64,000 nucleotides of DNA, taken from positions 1 to 64,000 of the forward strand of contig DIZW01000001.1 in the NCBI GenBank assembly GCA_002428015.1, read 5' to 3'. The position numbers and the translations under genes are program-made. Source of the stretch: Oxalobacteraceae bacterium UBA6018. GTDB taxonomy: Bacteria > Pseudomonadota > Gammaproteobacteria > Burkholderiales > Burkholderiaceae_D. Shown here one piece after another: positions 7,959-15,388 of the stretch; the stretch's first letter is position 1; each line of letters starts with the position of its first letter. The notes under the pieces were generated by a model. That model made no database searches, was not told the origin of the DNA, and worked only from the letters and a program-made list of their open reading frames with translations.

Positions 7959-8204
7959 TTATATTGCTTGGTGCGCTCGAAACTCGGTCATGTCGTGCAT
8001 TGAAACCCCAAACCTTGCCGCTGCTCTCATCAATGATTCGTCCGTTGCCGTCGGGCGAATTACAAGGTAACTGGGGCCGTCGCAAGGTTGCTCACGGTAA
8101 ATTGGACTATCGGAGATAAACGCCAATCGGGGGTCACCATGCTTTACAAGAATAACCCGACTGTCTGAAAAATCGTAATGTGGCGTGGAATTGTTATTAG
8201 CCAT
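7959..8204 (-). CDS. Small hypothetical protein
   Basis: An 81-residue protein starting MANNNSTPHYDFSDSRV. It has an alternating beta-like pattern (VILVKHGDPRLAFISDSPIY, then PSYLVIRP) and a helical C-terminus. No family recognised. It lies 79 bases downstream of the integrase stop and 83 bases upstream of the large unknown gene; it may be transcribed with either. CAAGGGGCAACATG upstream gives a good ribosome binding site. Confidence 0.6.
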   Translation of the reverse strand: MANNNSTPHYDFSDSRVILVKHGDPRLAFISDSPIYREQPCDGPSYLVIRPTATDESLMRAAARFGVSMHDMTEFRAHQAI

Positions 8205-8283
8205 GTTGCCCCTTGATAGTAGTGATGCGGTAAGGCGGCTTGAATGTTTGCATTACCCTTGCCGCCGTCTCTGCCTGATACCG

Positions 8284-9612
8284 TCAGGCGGCGGTTACAA
8301 CTCGTAAGCCCGGTGCTACTGGCACGAAGGAGATGCCGGCCTGTTCCAGCATCCACGATTCTATCTTGACGTGCCACATGCGCAGCAGGTCGAGCGGGCG
8401 GCGGATATAGTTTTGCTCACGCACGCCCTGTGGCGCATGGCCTTGGATTTGCGCGGCGATACCGGCGGGCGTCTCGGTCCACTCGCACAAGGTGGCGAAG
8501 CTGCGGCGCAGGCCGTGCAATGTCATGTGCGGCAGGCCAGCGGCAGCCACGGCTTCGTTATGGGCAATGCGCGGCTCTGCAAGGCGGCCAGACGCGGCGG
8601 CAGGGCTTGAGAATACAAAGTCATTGCGGCGGGGCAGGGCCGCCAGCAGGTGCGCAATATAGGGCGTCATCGGCACCATGCGGAAGTCTTCCACCTTGTC
8701 GCCCATCTTGAAACTGTTCCACTGAAAATCCACATCAGCCCAGCGCAGCCCGGCCACTTCCTCGCGGCGTGCGCCGGTTATCAGCAGGGTTTGCAGGTAC
8801 GCGCTGATTATCGGATTCTTGATTTTGCGCACGCCAGCGAACCACGCGGCCAACTGTTCGCGCTGCAACACGTCGCTTTTTACCTTGGCCTTGCCCAGGC
8901 TCTCGCGGGCCTTGGCGCTTTTGGCGGCGTTGCTCTTGGTCACGTCGGCATAAGCGGCATGGGCGGCGCACCAGTTCAAGCACGCTTTCAGCAGGCGCAA
9001 GGCAAGGCGGGCGCGGGTCGCTCGGGTCTTGGCTTCCACCTTGGCCCATACTTCCACGCGCTCCGGCGTCAGGTCCACCAGGCGAACCAGCGCCAGCGAG
9101 GCAAGCGGCCCCGGTATCGTCTCCTTCTTGCTTCGGGTGCGCTTCTCTCCCCCGGCGTGAATCATCCACACATGGTCAAACATCGTGCGTTCGCCCCATT
9201 GCGGCGCACGCTCGGCCATGTATTCCGGCCACACGTCGCCCAGCGTCACCAGTTCGCGCACTTGCTGGGCTTGCGTCGCGGCGGCTTCGGCTTGCCCGGC
9301 ATCGCGGGCGGCCTGTTCTTCGGCCAGCCCATCGGCCCTTACTTGGCGCGGGTCTTGCCCGTTGTCGATGATGACTTTCAAGCGACGGGCTTCGGCTTGC
9401 GCTTCCTGAATGGTCCATGTGCCGGGCGCGCCGATGGTTACGCGTATCGCGTTCCCGTTCAGTTTGGCTTGGAACATGTAGGACTTGGCCCCGTTCGCAG
9501 TCGCACGAAGCCCCAGGCCGGGCGCGGCGGCATCCCATAGGAATGATTGACTCTTGCCGCCCTCGCACTGGAAGCCGTCAACCCGGCCAGCCGTGAATTT
9601 TACTTTTGCCAT
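8284..9612 (-). CDS. Tyrosine-type integrase with DUF4102 arm-binding domain
   Basis: A 442-residue recombinase that should integrate and excise the element at the tRNA. The N-terminal ~90 residues (MAKVKFTAGRVDGF, LWDAAAPGLGLRAT) are the DUF4102-type arm-binding domain. The catalytic domain shows TGARREEVAGLRW (first Arg), LHGLRRSFATL (H-x-x-R) and GHAPQGVREQNY with the nucleophilic Tyr. I choose ATG 9612 because GGGGGAG stands about nine bases before it and the protein then starts with the normal family N-terminus; the frame is open to 9693. The gene starts beside the right TGTAACC pair. Confidence 0.93.
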   Translation of the reverse strand: MAKVKFTAGRVDGFQCEGGKSQSFLWDAAAPGLGLRATANGAKSYMFQAKLNGNAIRVTIGAPGTWTIQEAQAEARRLKVIIDNGQDPRQVRADGLAEEQAARDAGQAEAAATQAQQVRELVTLGDVWPEYMAERAPQWGERTMFDHVWMIHAGGEKRTRSKKETIPGPLASLALVRLVDLTPERVEVWAKVEAKTRATRARLALRLLKACLNWCAAHAAYADVTKSNAAKSAKARESLGKAKVKSDVLQREQLAAWFAGVRKIKNPIISAYLQTLLITGARREEVAGLRWADVDFQWNSFKMGDKVEDFRMVPMTPYIAHLLAALPRRNDFVFSSPAAASGRLAEPRIAHNEAVAAAGLPHMTLHGLRRSFATLCEWTETPAGIAAQIQGHAPQGVREQNYIRRPLDLLRMWHVKIESWMLEQAGISFVPVAPGLRVVTAA

Positions 9613-9636
9613 CGTTGAGAACTCCCCCGTGCAACC

Positions 9637-9665
9637 CATGTAACCGCCATGTAACCCGGTTTCGA
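9637..9665 (+). repeat. Right copy of paired TGTAACC sites (candidate integrase arm sites)
   Basis: TGTAACC occurs at 9639-9645 and 9650-9656, again 11 bases apart and followed by GGTTTCGA. It matches the pair at 98-125 in order, spacing and orientation. It overlaps the region just upstream of the integrase start, so integrase binding could also repress its own gene. Confidence 0.6.
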
Positions 9666-9668
9666 GTA

Positions 9669-9686
9669 TATCAATCAACGTTGATA
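9669..9686. promoter_or_regulatory. Palindrome upstream of the integrase
   Basis: TATCAATCAACGTTGATA has TATCAA/TTGATA outer arms and an inner CAACGTTG palindrome. It lies 57 bases upstream of the integrase start. It may be an operator or an excisionase site. Confidence 0.35.
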
Positions 9687-9787
9687 CATGCAAACAAGTA
9701 ACTAAAAACAGTTAAGTAATTGATTTGTAGAGGAAATCAGAATTTTATGATTGTGAATCAACGGCAATACATGCCATTTTGCGAGAA

Positions 9788-9832
9788 CTCATAATCCGTT
9801 GGTGCCGTGTTCGACTCACGGGAGGCCCACCA
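9788..9832 (+). repeat. Right attachment site: 3' fragment of CAU tRNA
   Basis: The 45 bases read as anticodon loop CTCATAA (anticodon CAT at 9790-9792), stem 3' strand TCCGT, variable loop, T-stem CCGTG/CACGG with loop TTCGACT, acceptor GAGGCCC, A and CCA. The bases before 9788 do not pair with TCCGT, so the 5' half is missing. This places the crossover in or near the anticodon loop. It is a remnant, not a working tRNA. Confidence 0.8.
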
Positions 9833-9854
9833 GATTTTCTACCTATAATCAAGG

Positions 9855-9881
9855 GGTTGGCGAATTGCCGGCCCTTTTTTT
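9855..9881 (+). terminator. Original tRNA terminator
   Basis: GGTTGGC (9855-9861) pairs with GCCGGCC (9867-9873), allowing two G-U pairs, and is followed by seven T. It lies 22 bases after the CCA of the tRNA fragment. It was presumably the terminator before the element inserted. Confidence 0.6.
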
Positions 9882-9988
9882 CGTCAGCGGCCTCTTCTGT
9901 TTGTGACGGTTCGAACGACCGTCAAAAAGCGATATAGATTGGCAACCCCTACCGTCGTCCAGGCAGGCATCCTTATCTCACCTTACTT

Positions 9989-10895
9989 TTAAAGCAACTG
10001 TGGCGTCTCCACCTGCTGTGGCGCCAGGTAGCGGCGCAACAGGTCGGCCTCCTGGCTGGGGCTGCGTCCGAAAAAGCGTTTGAACTCTCGGCTGAATTGC
10101 GAGGGGCTCTCGTAGCCGACCTGGGCGCACGCGGCCTGCGCGGTCATGTCGTTGCGCGCCATTAGCAACCGGGCCTGGTGCAGTCGCGCCGACTTCACGT
10201 ACTGGATCGGCGAGCAATGGGTCACCGCTTTGAAGTGCACGTGGAACGCCGGCACGCTCATGCTGGCTTCGGCGGCCAGCAAGCCCACATCGATGCTGGC
10301 CGCGTAGTCGGAATGGATGCGGCGCAGCGCCTTGGCGATGCGGCCGAACTTGCCCTGGCCGGTTAGCGCCGCGCGCATGGCCGCGTCTTGCTCGCCCATC
10401 AGCACGCGGAAGCAGATCTCGCGCACGATGGCAGGGCCCAGCACGCGGGCCTCCAGTGGCGAGCCCAGGGTTTCGAGCAGGCGCAGCACGGTGTCGCGCA
10501 GGCAAGCATCCATGCGCGTGGTCATCATTCCCTTTGCCGCGGCCGGCACTTCGACATCGGACTGGTCGATGGCGAACACGAGGTCGGCCAGCGTGGTGCG
10601 GTCCACCTGTATCGTCAGGCCCAGGAACGGTTGTTCTGGCGTAGCTTCGGTGGCGCTGGAAAACGGCATCGGTATCGCCACCACCAGGTACTGGTCGGCG
10701 TCGAACTGCAACACGTCGGTGCCGAAGAAAGGCGCGCTTGCGTCCCTGCAGCGCAATGGCGATGCAGGGCTCCGACATCACCGGCGTCTTGGCCACGCTT
10801 TGGGTGGCGCGCGTCAAGCGTACTTCGGCCACGGCAGTGTCGGTATAGCCGTCGTCCCGGGCCATTTGGCGGTGCAGTTCTATCAGGCGGTCCAC
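9989..10895 (-). pseudogene. AraC-family regulator broken by a +1 frameshift
   Basis: The first frame starts at GTG 10895 with AAGGA before it and gives MDRLIELHRQ...MSEPCIAIALQGRKRAF, the normal N-terminus of AraC_N-type regulators. The second frame takes over at FFGTDVLQFDADQYLVVAIP and runs to the end, including both helix-turn-helix parts (ASMSVPAFHVHFKAVT and CAQVGYESPSQFSREFKRFF). The join lies near 10724-10731; removing one base from GCCTTTCTTCGGC restores RAFLGTDV. The gene is divergent from an SDR fragment, the usual arrangement for this regulator class. A sequencing error is possible. Confidence 0.85.
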
Positions 10896-11072
10896 GTCGA
10901 ATCCTTTGGTGCGTTCATGGATAGGAATGATCCATCAAAAGGCGAGAGATCGCCATGGTCTTGCGGTCGAAGTATAGGATTAGGCAAGAAAGACATAGGC
11001 GTGTGCATTTGCAGCAAATCCGCGCAGCCGTAAGATGCATGCTCGTGTTATTGCCATGGAAGGGACCGCATC

Positions 11073-11351
11073 ATGAACGCACCATTACATCGTAAAGTCA
11101 TTCTTATCGCCGGCGCCAGCCGCGGCAGCGGGCCGGCGACGGCGCGCCAGCTGGCGGAGCAGGGGCATCACGTGGTGCTGGGGGGGCGCCGTTCGAGCCG
11201 GATGCAGGGACTGGTCAGCGACATCCGTAAGGCGGGCGGTTCTGCCGAATGGTATGCGCTGGACGTGAACCAGCCGGCGGAAATGCGCGAGTTCCTAGCG
11301 TTTGCCGAGGACGTGCACAAGCGCATCGATGTCGTCATCAATAATGCCTGA
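11073..11351 (+). pseudogene. Truncated short-chain dehydrogenase/reductase
   Basis: Residues 1-92 match the first third of a classical SDR: beta strand and nucleotide-binding GASRGSG (usual G-x-x-x-G-x-G), a GRR pair typical of NADP preference, LDVN, and VVINNA. Translation stops exactly after NNA, where a complete enzyme continues with G and about 150 more residues including the YxxxK site. No continuation was found in other frames downstream. The gene has a ribosome binding site (GGAAGGGA). It looks like the decayed partner of the broken AraC regulator next to it. Confidence 0.75.
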
Positions 11352-11517
11352 GGTTTATGCTGCATGAAACAATAACGTCAGTACGTGCTCCGGATGCTCG
11401 ACGGAGCCACTGAGGCTGAGGGCAAGTCGGGGGCACCTGGTGCCAGTATGCTGCTGTAGTTTGGGATCGCGGGGCGGATGTGGCGATCAGTTCGTGTCGG
11501 CGGCTTCCCCGCGCACC
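11352..11517. other. Decayed region after the SDR fragment
   Basis: No coding frame is convincing here. GGCACCTGGTGCC near 11434 is a small palindrome. With the HTH fragment that follows, the gap between the SDR fragment and the S41 peptidase is about 380 bases and looks like a recombination scar. Confidence 0.4.
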
Positions 11518-11693
11518 TCACCTTCTCCTGTCGTTGCAGATATCACGGACCGTGCGCTGCGGCACCTCGAACTTTTCCACGAGTTGCAGCCAGGTCATTC
11601 CCCCTTCGCGGTGCTTGCGCATTAACTCCACCTCACCATCCGTCAGAATCGCGTTGTGGCGCGGGATTGCCAGTCGTCTTGCTAAAAAAATAT
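11518..11693 (-). pseudogene. Helix-turn-helix protein fragment
   Basis: An open frame ending at TGA 11518-11520 reads ARRLAIPRHNAILTDGEVEL, then MRKHREGGMTWLQLVEKFEV, then PQRTVRDICNDRRR. This is the pattern of a resolvase- or phage-like HTH (LTD-x-E-V-x-x-x-R...G-x-x-x-x-x-L-x-x-x-F-x-V-x-x-x-T-V). There is no convincing start: a stop lies just upstream in an AT-rich stretch, and the first ATG is internal at MRKH. It is probably a remnant, though a short gene using a rare start codon is possible. Confidence 0.45.
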
Positions 11694-11733
11694 TTTATTG
11701 CTACATTGAAGCAAAACCCCAGTCGGAGACAAA

Positions 11734-12846
11734 ATGTTTGCAAGCCATATTTGGAAGCGGCTATCCGATCCATATACTCTGGCGAAAGGCTCCGTGCTTT
11801 CAGCGTTGGCGTATCTAACTTTTGTTATTATCCTGCCAAGCACACTGCAAACCTGGAAAGAAGTCCATACGATGGGCACGTTGGATGTCACTCCAACAAT
11901 GCGTGCACAGCTGGTCGACACACTGGCAGACAAGGTAGCTCGGCTCTACCTCGACGAAAAAAAAGGCGTGCAAGTCGCTGCTGCGCTAAGACAAGCCGAA
12001 CGGAACGGCGAGTACGATGGAATAAGCTCTCCGGGTCAATTTGCACGCTTAATGACATCTGAATTGATCAGATTTAGCGACGACCAGCATATGCAGGTCA
12101 TGTTCGAGCCCGGCGAGGTACCGATTTTCCCAGATCGGAACTTTCCCTCTCGACGCGAGGATAACCAGTCCCTACCCGCATGGTTGGTAGACCGTGTCGG
12201 CCGCTACATGGCACATTTCGGTGTTGAAGACGTGACGCAATCGGATGCCGGCATCGGTTACCTTCGGCTCGACGGCTTTGTACGCCCGTTTTTGTCGGCG
12301 GAAAAATTTGCGGCAGCGATGGATCGCCTTGCTGACTCCAAAGCACTGATCATTGATTTGCGCAAAAACGGTGGCGGCAGCAGAGATAGCGTCGCACTTC
12401 TGGCCAGCTATTTTTTCGACCAACCGACCCACCTCAGCGACGTCATCGCTCCACGTACCGGGGAGCGCTTGCACATGTGGACGAGCAGGAACATATCGGG
12501 TAGTCGCTACGGTTCCATCCGACCCATCTATATCCTGACTAGTCACGGTACGTTCTCGGCCGCAGAGGATTTCGCCTATGCAATGCAGACGCACAAACGG
12601 GCAACCATCGTGGGCGAAATTACCCGAGGCGGTGCCCATCCCATTGCACCGTCTCGCCTAAGCTCTCACTTCGTGGTAGTGATTCCTGTTGCCGAGAGCA
12701 TCAGTCCCATCACCCACACCAATTGGGAAGGTGTCGGCGTGCAACCGGATATCGTGGTGGATGCGGCAAAAGCACTTGGCGTTGCGGAGTCTTTGGTGTT
12801 GAAGAAGCAGCTGGCAATTGAGGCCGACGCTGCGCGCCGGAACTAG
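11734..12846 (+). CDS. S41-family peptidase (IRBP/tail-specific protease type)
   Basis: A 370-residue protein with an N-terminal membrane anchor or uncleaved signal (about 20-40, SVLSALAYLTFVIILPSTL). Residues 50-110 form the helical N-terminal domain of IRBP-like S41 peptidases (TMRAQLVDTLADKVARLYLD). The core has GIGYLRLDGF, ALIIDLRKNGGG, and the nucleophile segment TSHGTFSAAEDFAYAM, then ATIVGEITRGGAHP. GGAGACAAA precedes the ATG. The enzyme should cleave peptides in the periplasm or at the membrane; its substrate is unknown. The first 120 bases are more AT-rich than the rest. Confidence 0.85.
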   Translation: MFASHIWKRLSDPYTLAKGSVLSALAYLTFVIILPSTLQTWKEVHTMGTLDVTPTMRAQLVDTLADKVARLYLDEKKGVQVAAALRQAERNGEYDGISSPGQFARLMTSELIRFSDDQHMQVMFEPGEVPIFPDRNFPSRREDNQSLPAWLVDRVGRYMAHFGVEDVTQSDAGIGYLRLDGFVRPFLSAEKFAAAMDRLADSKALIIDLRKNGGGSRDSVALLASYFFDQPTHLSDVIAPRTGERLHMWTSRNISGSRYGSIRPIYILTSHGTFSAAEDFAYAMQTHKRATIVGEITRGGAHPIAPSRLSSHFVVVIPVAESISPITHTNWEGVGVQPDIVVDAAKALGVAESLVLKKQLAIEADAARRN

Positions 12847-12886
12847 ATTCAGGTATGGCTTCGCGACGCAAGGCGCCAGATTGAAA

Positions 12887-12907
12887 AAGGCCCGCGTCGC
12901 GGGCCTT
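12887..12907. terminator. Bidirectional terminator between convergent genes
   Basis: AAGGCCCGCG pairs with CGCGGGCCTT across a one-base loop region (12887-12907), preceded by an A run that reads as a U run on the other strand. It lies between the S41 peptidase end and the PEP-CTERM gene end, so it can serve both. Confidence 0.6.
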
Positions 12908-12930
12908 GGCTGGGCAGGGCGGGTTGGGCC

Positions 12931-13761
12931 TTAGGCCGGCTGGCTGGCGCGTTTGCGGCGCGAGACGGCCAGGCCAAGCACGCCAAGTCCGAACAGAGCC
13001 AGGCTGGCCGGCTCGGGGACATCGCTGCGCTGGCCTGCGCTGAAATCAAGCGCGTTTGCCATCAGCAAGCCGCCCTGGGTGGAGGTGTTCCAAAAATCGG
13101 AGCGCACCGCGCTCGATGGCGGATAGAAGTTCAGCGCGACGGTCTGGTGGCCGCCGATCGGTGTCGTCACGACCAGTGGCGCCCCGTTCAACCAGTCGGC
13201 GACAACCACCGAGCCGGCGCGCACGCTGCCAGTGGAACGCCACGTCGAGGAGCCGCCGTCAAGGCTGGTCACGCCTGCCATGATCGGGCTGCTGGGGTCG
13301 TGAATCGTGCCCAGGGTCAGTTCGGTGCCCTGCGTCTGGCCGGAAGGGTTGATACCGAGATAGCCGCCGCTCACGTAGCGGCCGCCGAGCGCGACGCTCG
13401 CGTCGGCAAACACAGCCACCACGACGCCGCCGCCAGCGTCCACATAGTCAGCCAGGTTGTTGCCCAGTGCGAAGGAATTGGCGAAGCCCGCGTCGCTGTA
13501 GACCAGCACGGCGCCGTAGGTTTCCATGGTGGCCAGGCTTGGGGTGCCGCTGTGGGCGTCAAAAACGTCGACCCCGGTAAATTTACCCGTGCCGAGGAGC
13601 TTCTGCTGCACATCCGTGTTCCAGCTCGCCAACGGCGGCGCGCCGATCACGGCGACCTTCAATGGCGATGCCGCCGCAGTCAGCGACAACAAGCCGCCTG
13701 CCAGGCCCAGCACGATCGTTGCGATGCTCTTGCTTGCGAATGGGGTAATCCGGTTCAACAT
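12931..13761 (-). CDS. PEP-CTERM sorting domain protein
   Basis: A 276-residue exported protein. Residues 1-31 are a signal peptide (MLNRITPFASKSIATIVLGL...TAAAS). The C-terminus carries VPEPASLALFGLGVLGLAV followed by SRRKRA, the PEP motif, hydrophobic span and basic tail recognised by exosortase. The middle has a ThuA-like look: KVAVIGAPP near the start, YGAVLVYSDAGF, DYVDAGGGVVVAVFAD and GHQTVALNFYPP, as in class I glutamine-amidotransferase-like sugar-binding proteins. ATG 13761 is chosen because it gives the signal peptide. The exosortase gene is not in this window. A sigma-54 promoter lies upstream. Confidence 0.85.
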   Translation of the reverse strand: MLNRITPFASKSIATIVLGLAGGLLSLTAAASPLKVAVIGAPPLASWNTDVQQKLLGTGKFTGVDVFDAHSGTPSLATMETYGAVLVYSDAGFANSFALGNNLADYVDAGGGVVVAVFADASVALGGRYVSGGYLGINPSGQTQGTELTLGTIHDPSSPIMAGVTSLDGGSSTWRSTGSVRAGSVVVADWLNGAPLVVTTPIGGHQTVALNFYPPSSAVRSDFWNTSTQGGLLMANALDFSAGQRSDVPEPASLALFGLGVLGLAVSRRKRASQPA

Positions 13762-13814
13762 GTTTTTTGGTCCAATGCGGTGTTGGTAAGGGATAGCGCG
13801 ATGGTCAGGTAAAA

Positions 13815-13830
13815 AGCATGTTTCGTGCCA
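13815..13830 (-). promoter_or_regulatory. Sigma-54 (RpoN) promoter of the PEP-CTERM gene
   Basis: On the minus strand the sequence is TGGCACGAAACATGCT. Against the consensus TGGCACG-N4-TTGCW it differs at one fixed position only, and the GG and GC doublets are correctly spaced. Transcription would start near 13803, leaving a 5' leader of about 40 bases. PEP-CTERM genes are known in other proteobacteria to be controlled by the sigma-54 activator PrsR; an enhancer site was not identified here. Confidence 0.75.
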
Positions 13831-14035
13831 GCGAAAACGAATCCGATAAGAACCAATACCTTGCGTCAGGAAATCAAATATCGGCGATGCGGTTTGACTT
13901 GCAGATGTAAAGTTTTCCGACATCGCTAGCCACGTCCGCGGGTTCTGGCGTGGTCCAGGGCGCCGGCGCCCCGCGCCGGTCAAGCCATCGGCCTTCCTGG
14001 TTGCCGCGCGGCCAACGCGGCCTGGCCCGTCCCGT

Positions 14036-15004
14036 TCAGTCCTGCATGGGCGTGGACGGGGCGATGCCGCCGCTGACGCGATTGCGCCCTGACTGCTTGG
14101 CCCGGTACAGCTGCTGATCGGCCCAACTCAACAACAGTGCCGGCGCCTCGTCGGCGATGCCTGCGATGCAGGCGACGCCGACGCTGACGGTCACGCGCGC
14201 GCCCGTCTCCACACCCGCGTGCGGCAGCGCCAGCTGTTCGACGGCCTGGCGCATCCGCTCGGCCTCGAGCCGCGCGCCTTCGATGCCGGTCTCGGGAAGG
14301 ATGCAGACAAACTCCTCGCCGCCGTAGCGCGCCAGCAAATCCGCAGGCCGGTTCAGCTCGCCGTTGAGCGCGGACGCGACCGCCCGCAGGCAGTCGTCGC
14401 CCGCCTGGTGGCCGTAGTGGTCGTTGTAGCGCTTGAAATGGTCGACGTCGATCATGATCAGCGATAAGGGGCCGCCACTGCGCTGCGCCCGGCGCCATTC
14501 GGTTTGATAGCGTTCGTCGAAATAGCGGCGGTTGAATACGCCGGTCAAGCCGTCGCGGAAGGCCATTTCCCGCAGCGTGTCGGCTTGCTGCTTGAGTTGC
14601 AAATGGGCGCGCACCCGGTTCTTCAAGGTCAGCGGGTTGATCGGCTTGGAGATGAAGTCGATACCGCCGGCCTCCCAGCAGACATTCTCCTCGTCCGCGC
14701 GGCTGCCGCCGGTCACGAAGATGACGGGGATGTCGCGCGTGGCCTCCATGTGCTTGAGACGGCGGCAGGTTTCCAGGCCGTCGATGCCGGGCATGGCGAC
14801 GTCGAGCAGGATCAGGTCCGGGGGCGACTTCATGCATAGCGCAATCGCTTGCTCGCCGCTCGTTGCCATCAGCACTTGGTAGGTGCCGGCGAAAATCTGA
14901 TGGACGGCGTGGATGTTGGCCGCCTGGTCGTCCACGACGAGCAGGCGTGGCCGCCGTGGCGCGGCGACGGGCGGAATATCAATAGCGAGCTCGCTTGACG
15001 TCAT
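14036..15004 (-). CDS. Response regulator diguanylate cyclase (REC-GGDEF)
   Basis: A 322-residue two-domain protein. REC spans about 20-138 with acidic pair D25/D26, phosphoacceptor D68 (LILLDVAMPG) and K120 (ISKP). The GGDEF domain spans about 150-315 with intact GGEEF at 228-232, so it should make cyclic di-GMP from two GTP. RPAD at 219-222, five residues before GGEEF, is a complete RxxD inhibitory site, so product inhibition is expected. Phosphorylation by an unknown kinase would drive dimerisation and activity. It faces the large hybrid kinase across a 384-base gap, but functional pairing is not shown. Confidence 0.93.
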   Translation of the reverse strand: MTSSELAIDIPPVAAPRRPRLLVVDDQAANIHAVHQIFAGTYQVLMATSGEQAIALCMKSPPDLILLDVAMPGIDGLETCRRLKHMEATRDIPVIFVTGGSRADEENVCWEAGGIDFISKPINPLTLKNRVRAHLQLKQQADTLREMAFRDGLTGVFNRRYFDERYQTEWRRAQRSGGPLSLIMIDVDHFKRYNDHYGHQAGDDCLRAVASALNGELNRPADLLARYGGEEFVCILPETGIEGARLEAERMRQAVEQLALPHAGVETGARVTVSVGVACIAGIADEAPALLLSWADQQLYRAKQSGRNRVSGGIAPSTPMQD

Positions 15005-15388
15005 AACTTGCAGGAAATACGTTCCATCAATGGGTGCATTTAATTGTCGCGGGTCAATCAGACGAGTCGATCTTACGCCGAAACTGCCGCGCTGGCGTTA
15101 GCTAACGCGCCAGTTTTTCAGCATTTGCGGAAGTTTTTCGCCGAAATGGTTTGTGCGAATTCTTTTACGCTATAGTGATTTCGGAGCTAAACGGAGCGGA
15201 AACAACTTCAGGGCAAGCAGCAGCGGGACGACCATCATCGACGACCATATCAAGCCGGCACGACATCTGCCGTGCGCCGTTGAGCACAGGCATGCCGAGG
15301 CTGCGCTTTGGACGGCCGAACGCCTTTGGACAGACGCGCCGTGGACCGGCGCCAGGGCGGCCGTCGAGCTTGCGCCAGGGAGCGTTTC
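15005..15388. other. Divergent intergenic region with perfect palindrome
   Basis: No gene is seen. GCGTTAGCTAACGC (15095-15108) is a perfect 14-base palindrome, extended by CTGGCG (15092-15097)/CGCCAG (15108-15113) and followed by TTTTT on the plus strand. A TATAGT hexamer at 15171-15176 could be a -10 element for the kinase gene. The palindrome could be an operator for both divergent genes or a small terminator. Confidence 0.45.

Larger units (their letters stand above)
1..9832. mobile_element. Integrative, probably mobilizable element in a CAU-anticodon tRNA gene
   Basis: The 21 bases that open the window recur exactly at 9812-9832, and the second copy is the end of a tRNA T-arm, acceptor stem and CCA. 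A tyrosine recombinase gene ends close to the right repeat. Between the repeats are an excisionase-like gene, a MobV-like relaxase and mostly unrecognised genes, nearly all on the minus strand. No VirB/Tra pore proteins, replication initiator or phage structural genes were recognised, so I infer mobilization by a helper rather than self-transfer. The true left boundary lies a few bases outside the window, inside the tRNA gene. Boundaries are directly visible; the mobilizable class is inference. Confidence 0.88.

Noticed and set aside
9613..9693. Longer integrase start at 9693
   Set aside because: The added residues run through the TGTAACC sites and have no family resemblance; ATG 9612 has GGGGGAG.
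1..9832. Prophage as the identity of the integrated element
   Set aside because: No capsid, tail, terminase or lysis genes; a relaxase is present instead.
9903..9924. TGTGACGG...ACCGTCA considered as another CRP site
   Set aside because: Only one TGTGA half-site is present; the inverted repeat TGACGGT/ACCGTCA has the wrong spacing, and no gene start follows within a useful distance.
10178..10366. Plus-strand frames opposite the AraC pseudogene
   Set aside because: They are antisense to clear AraC helix-turn-helix coding sequence.
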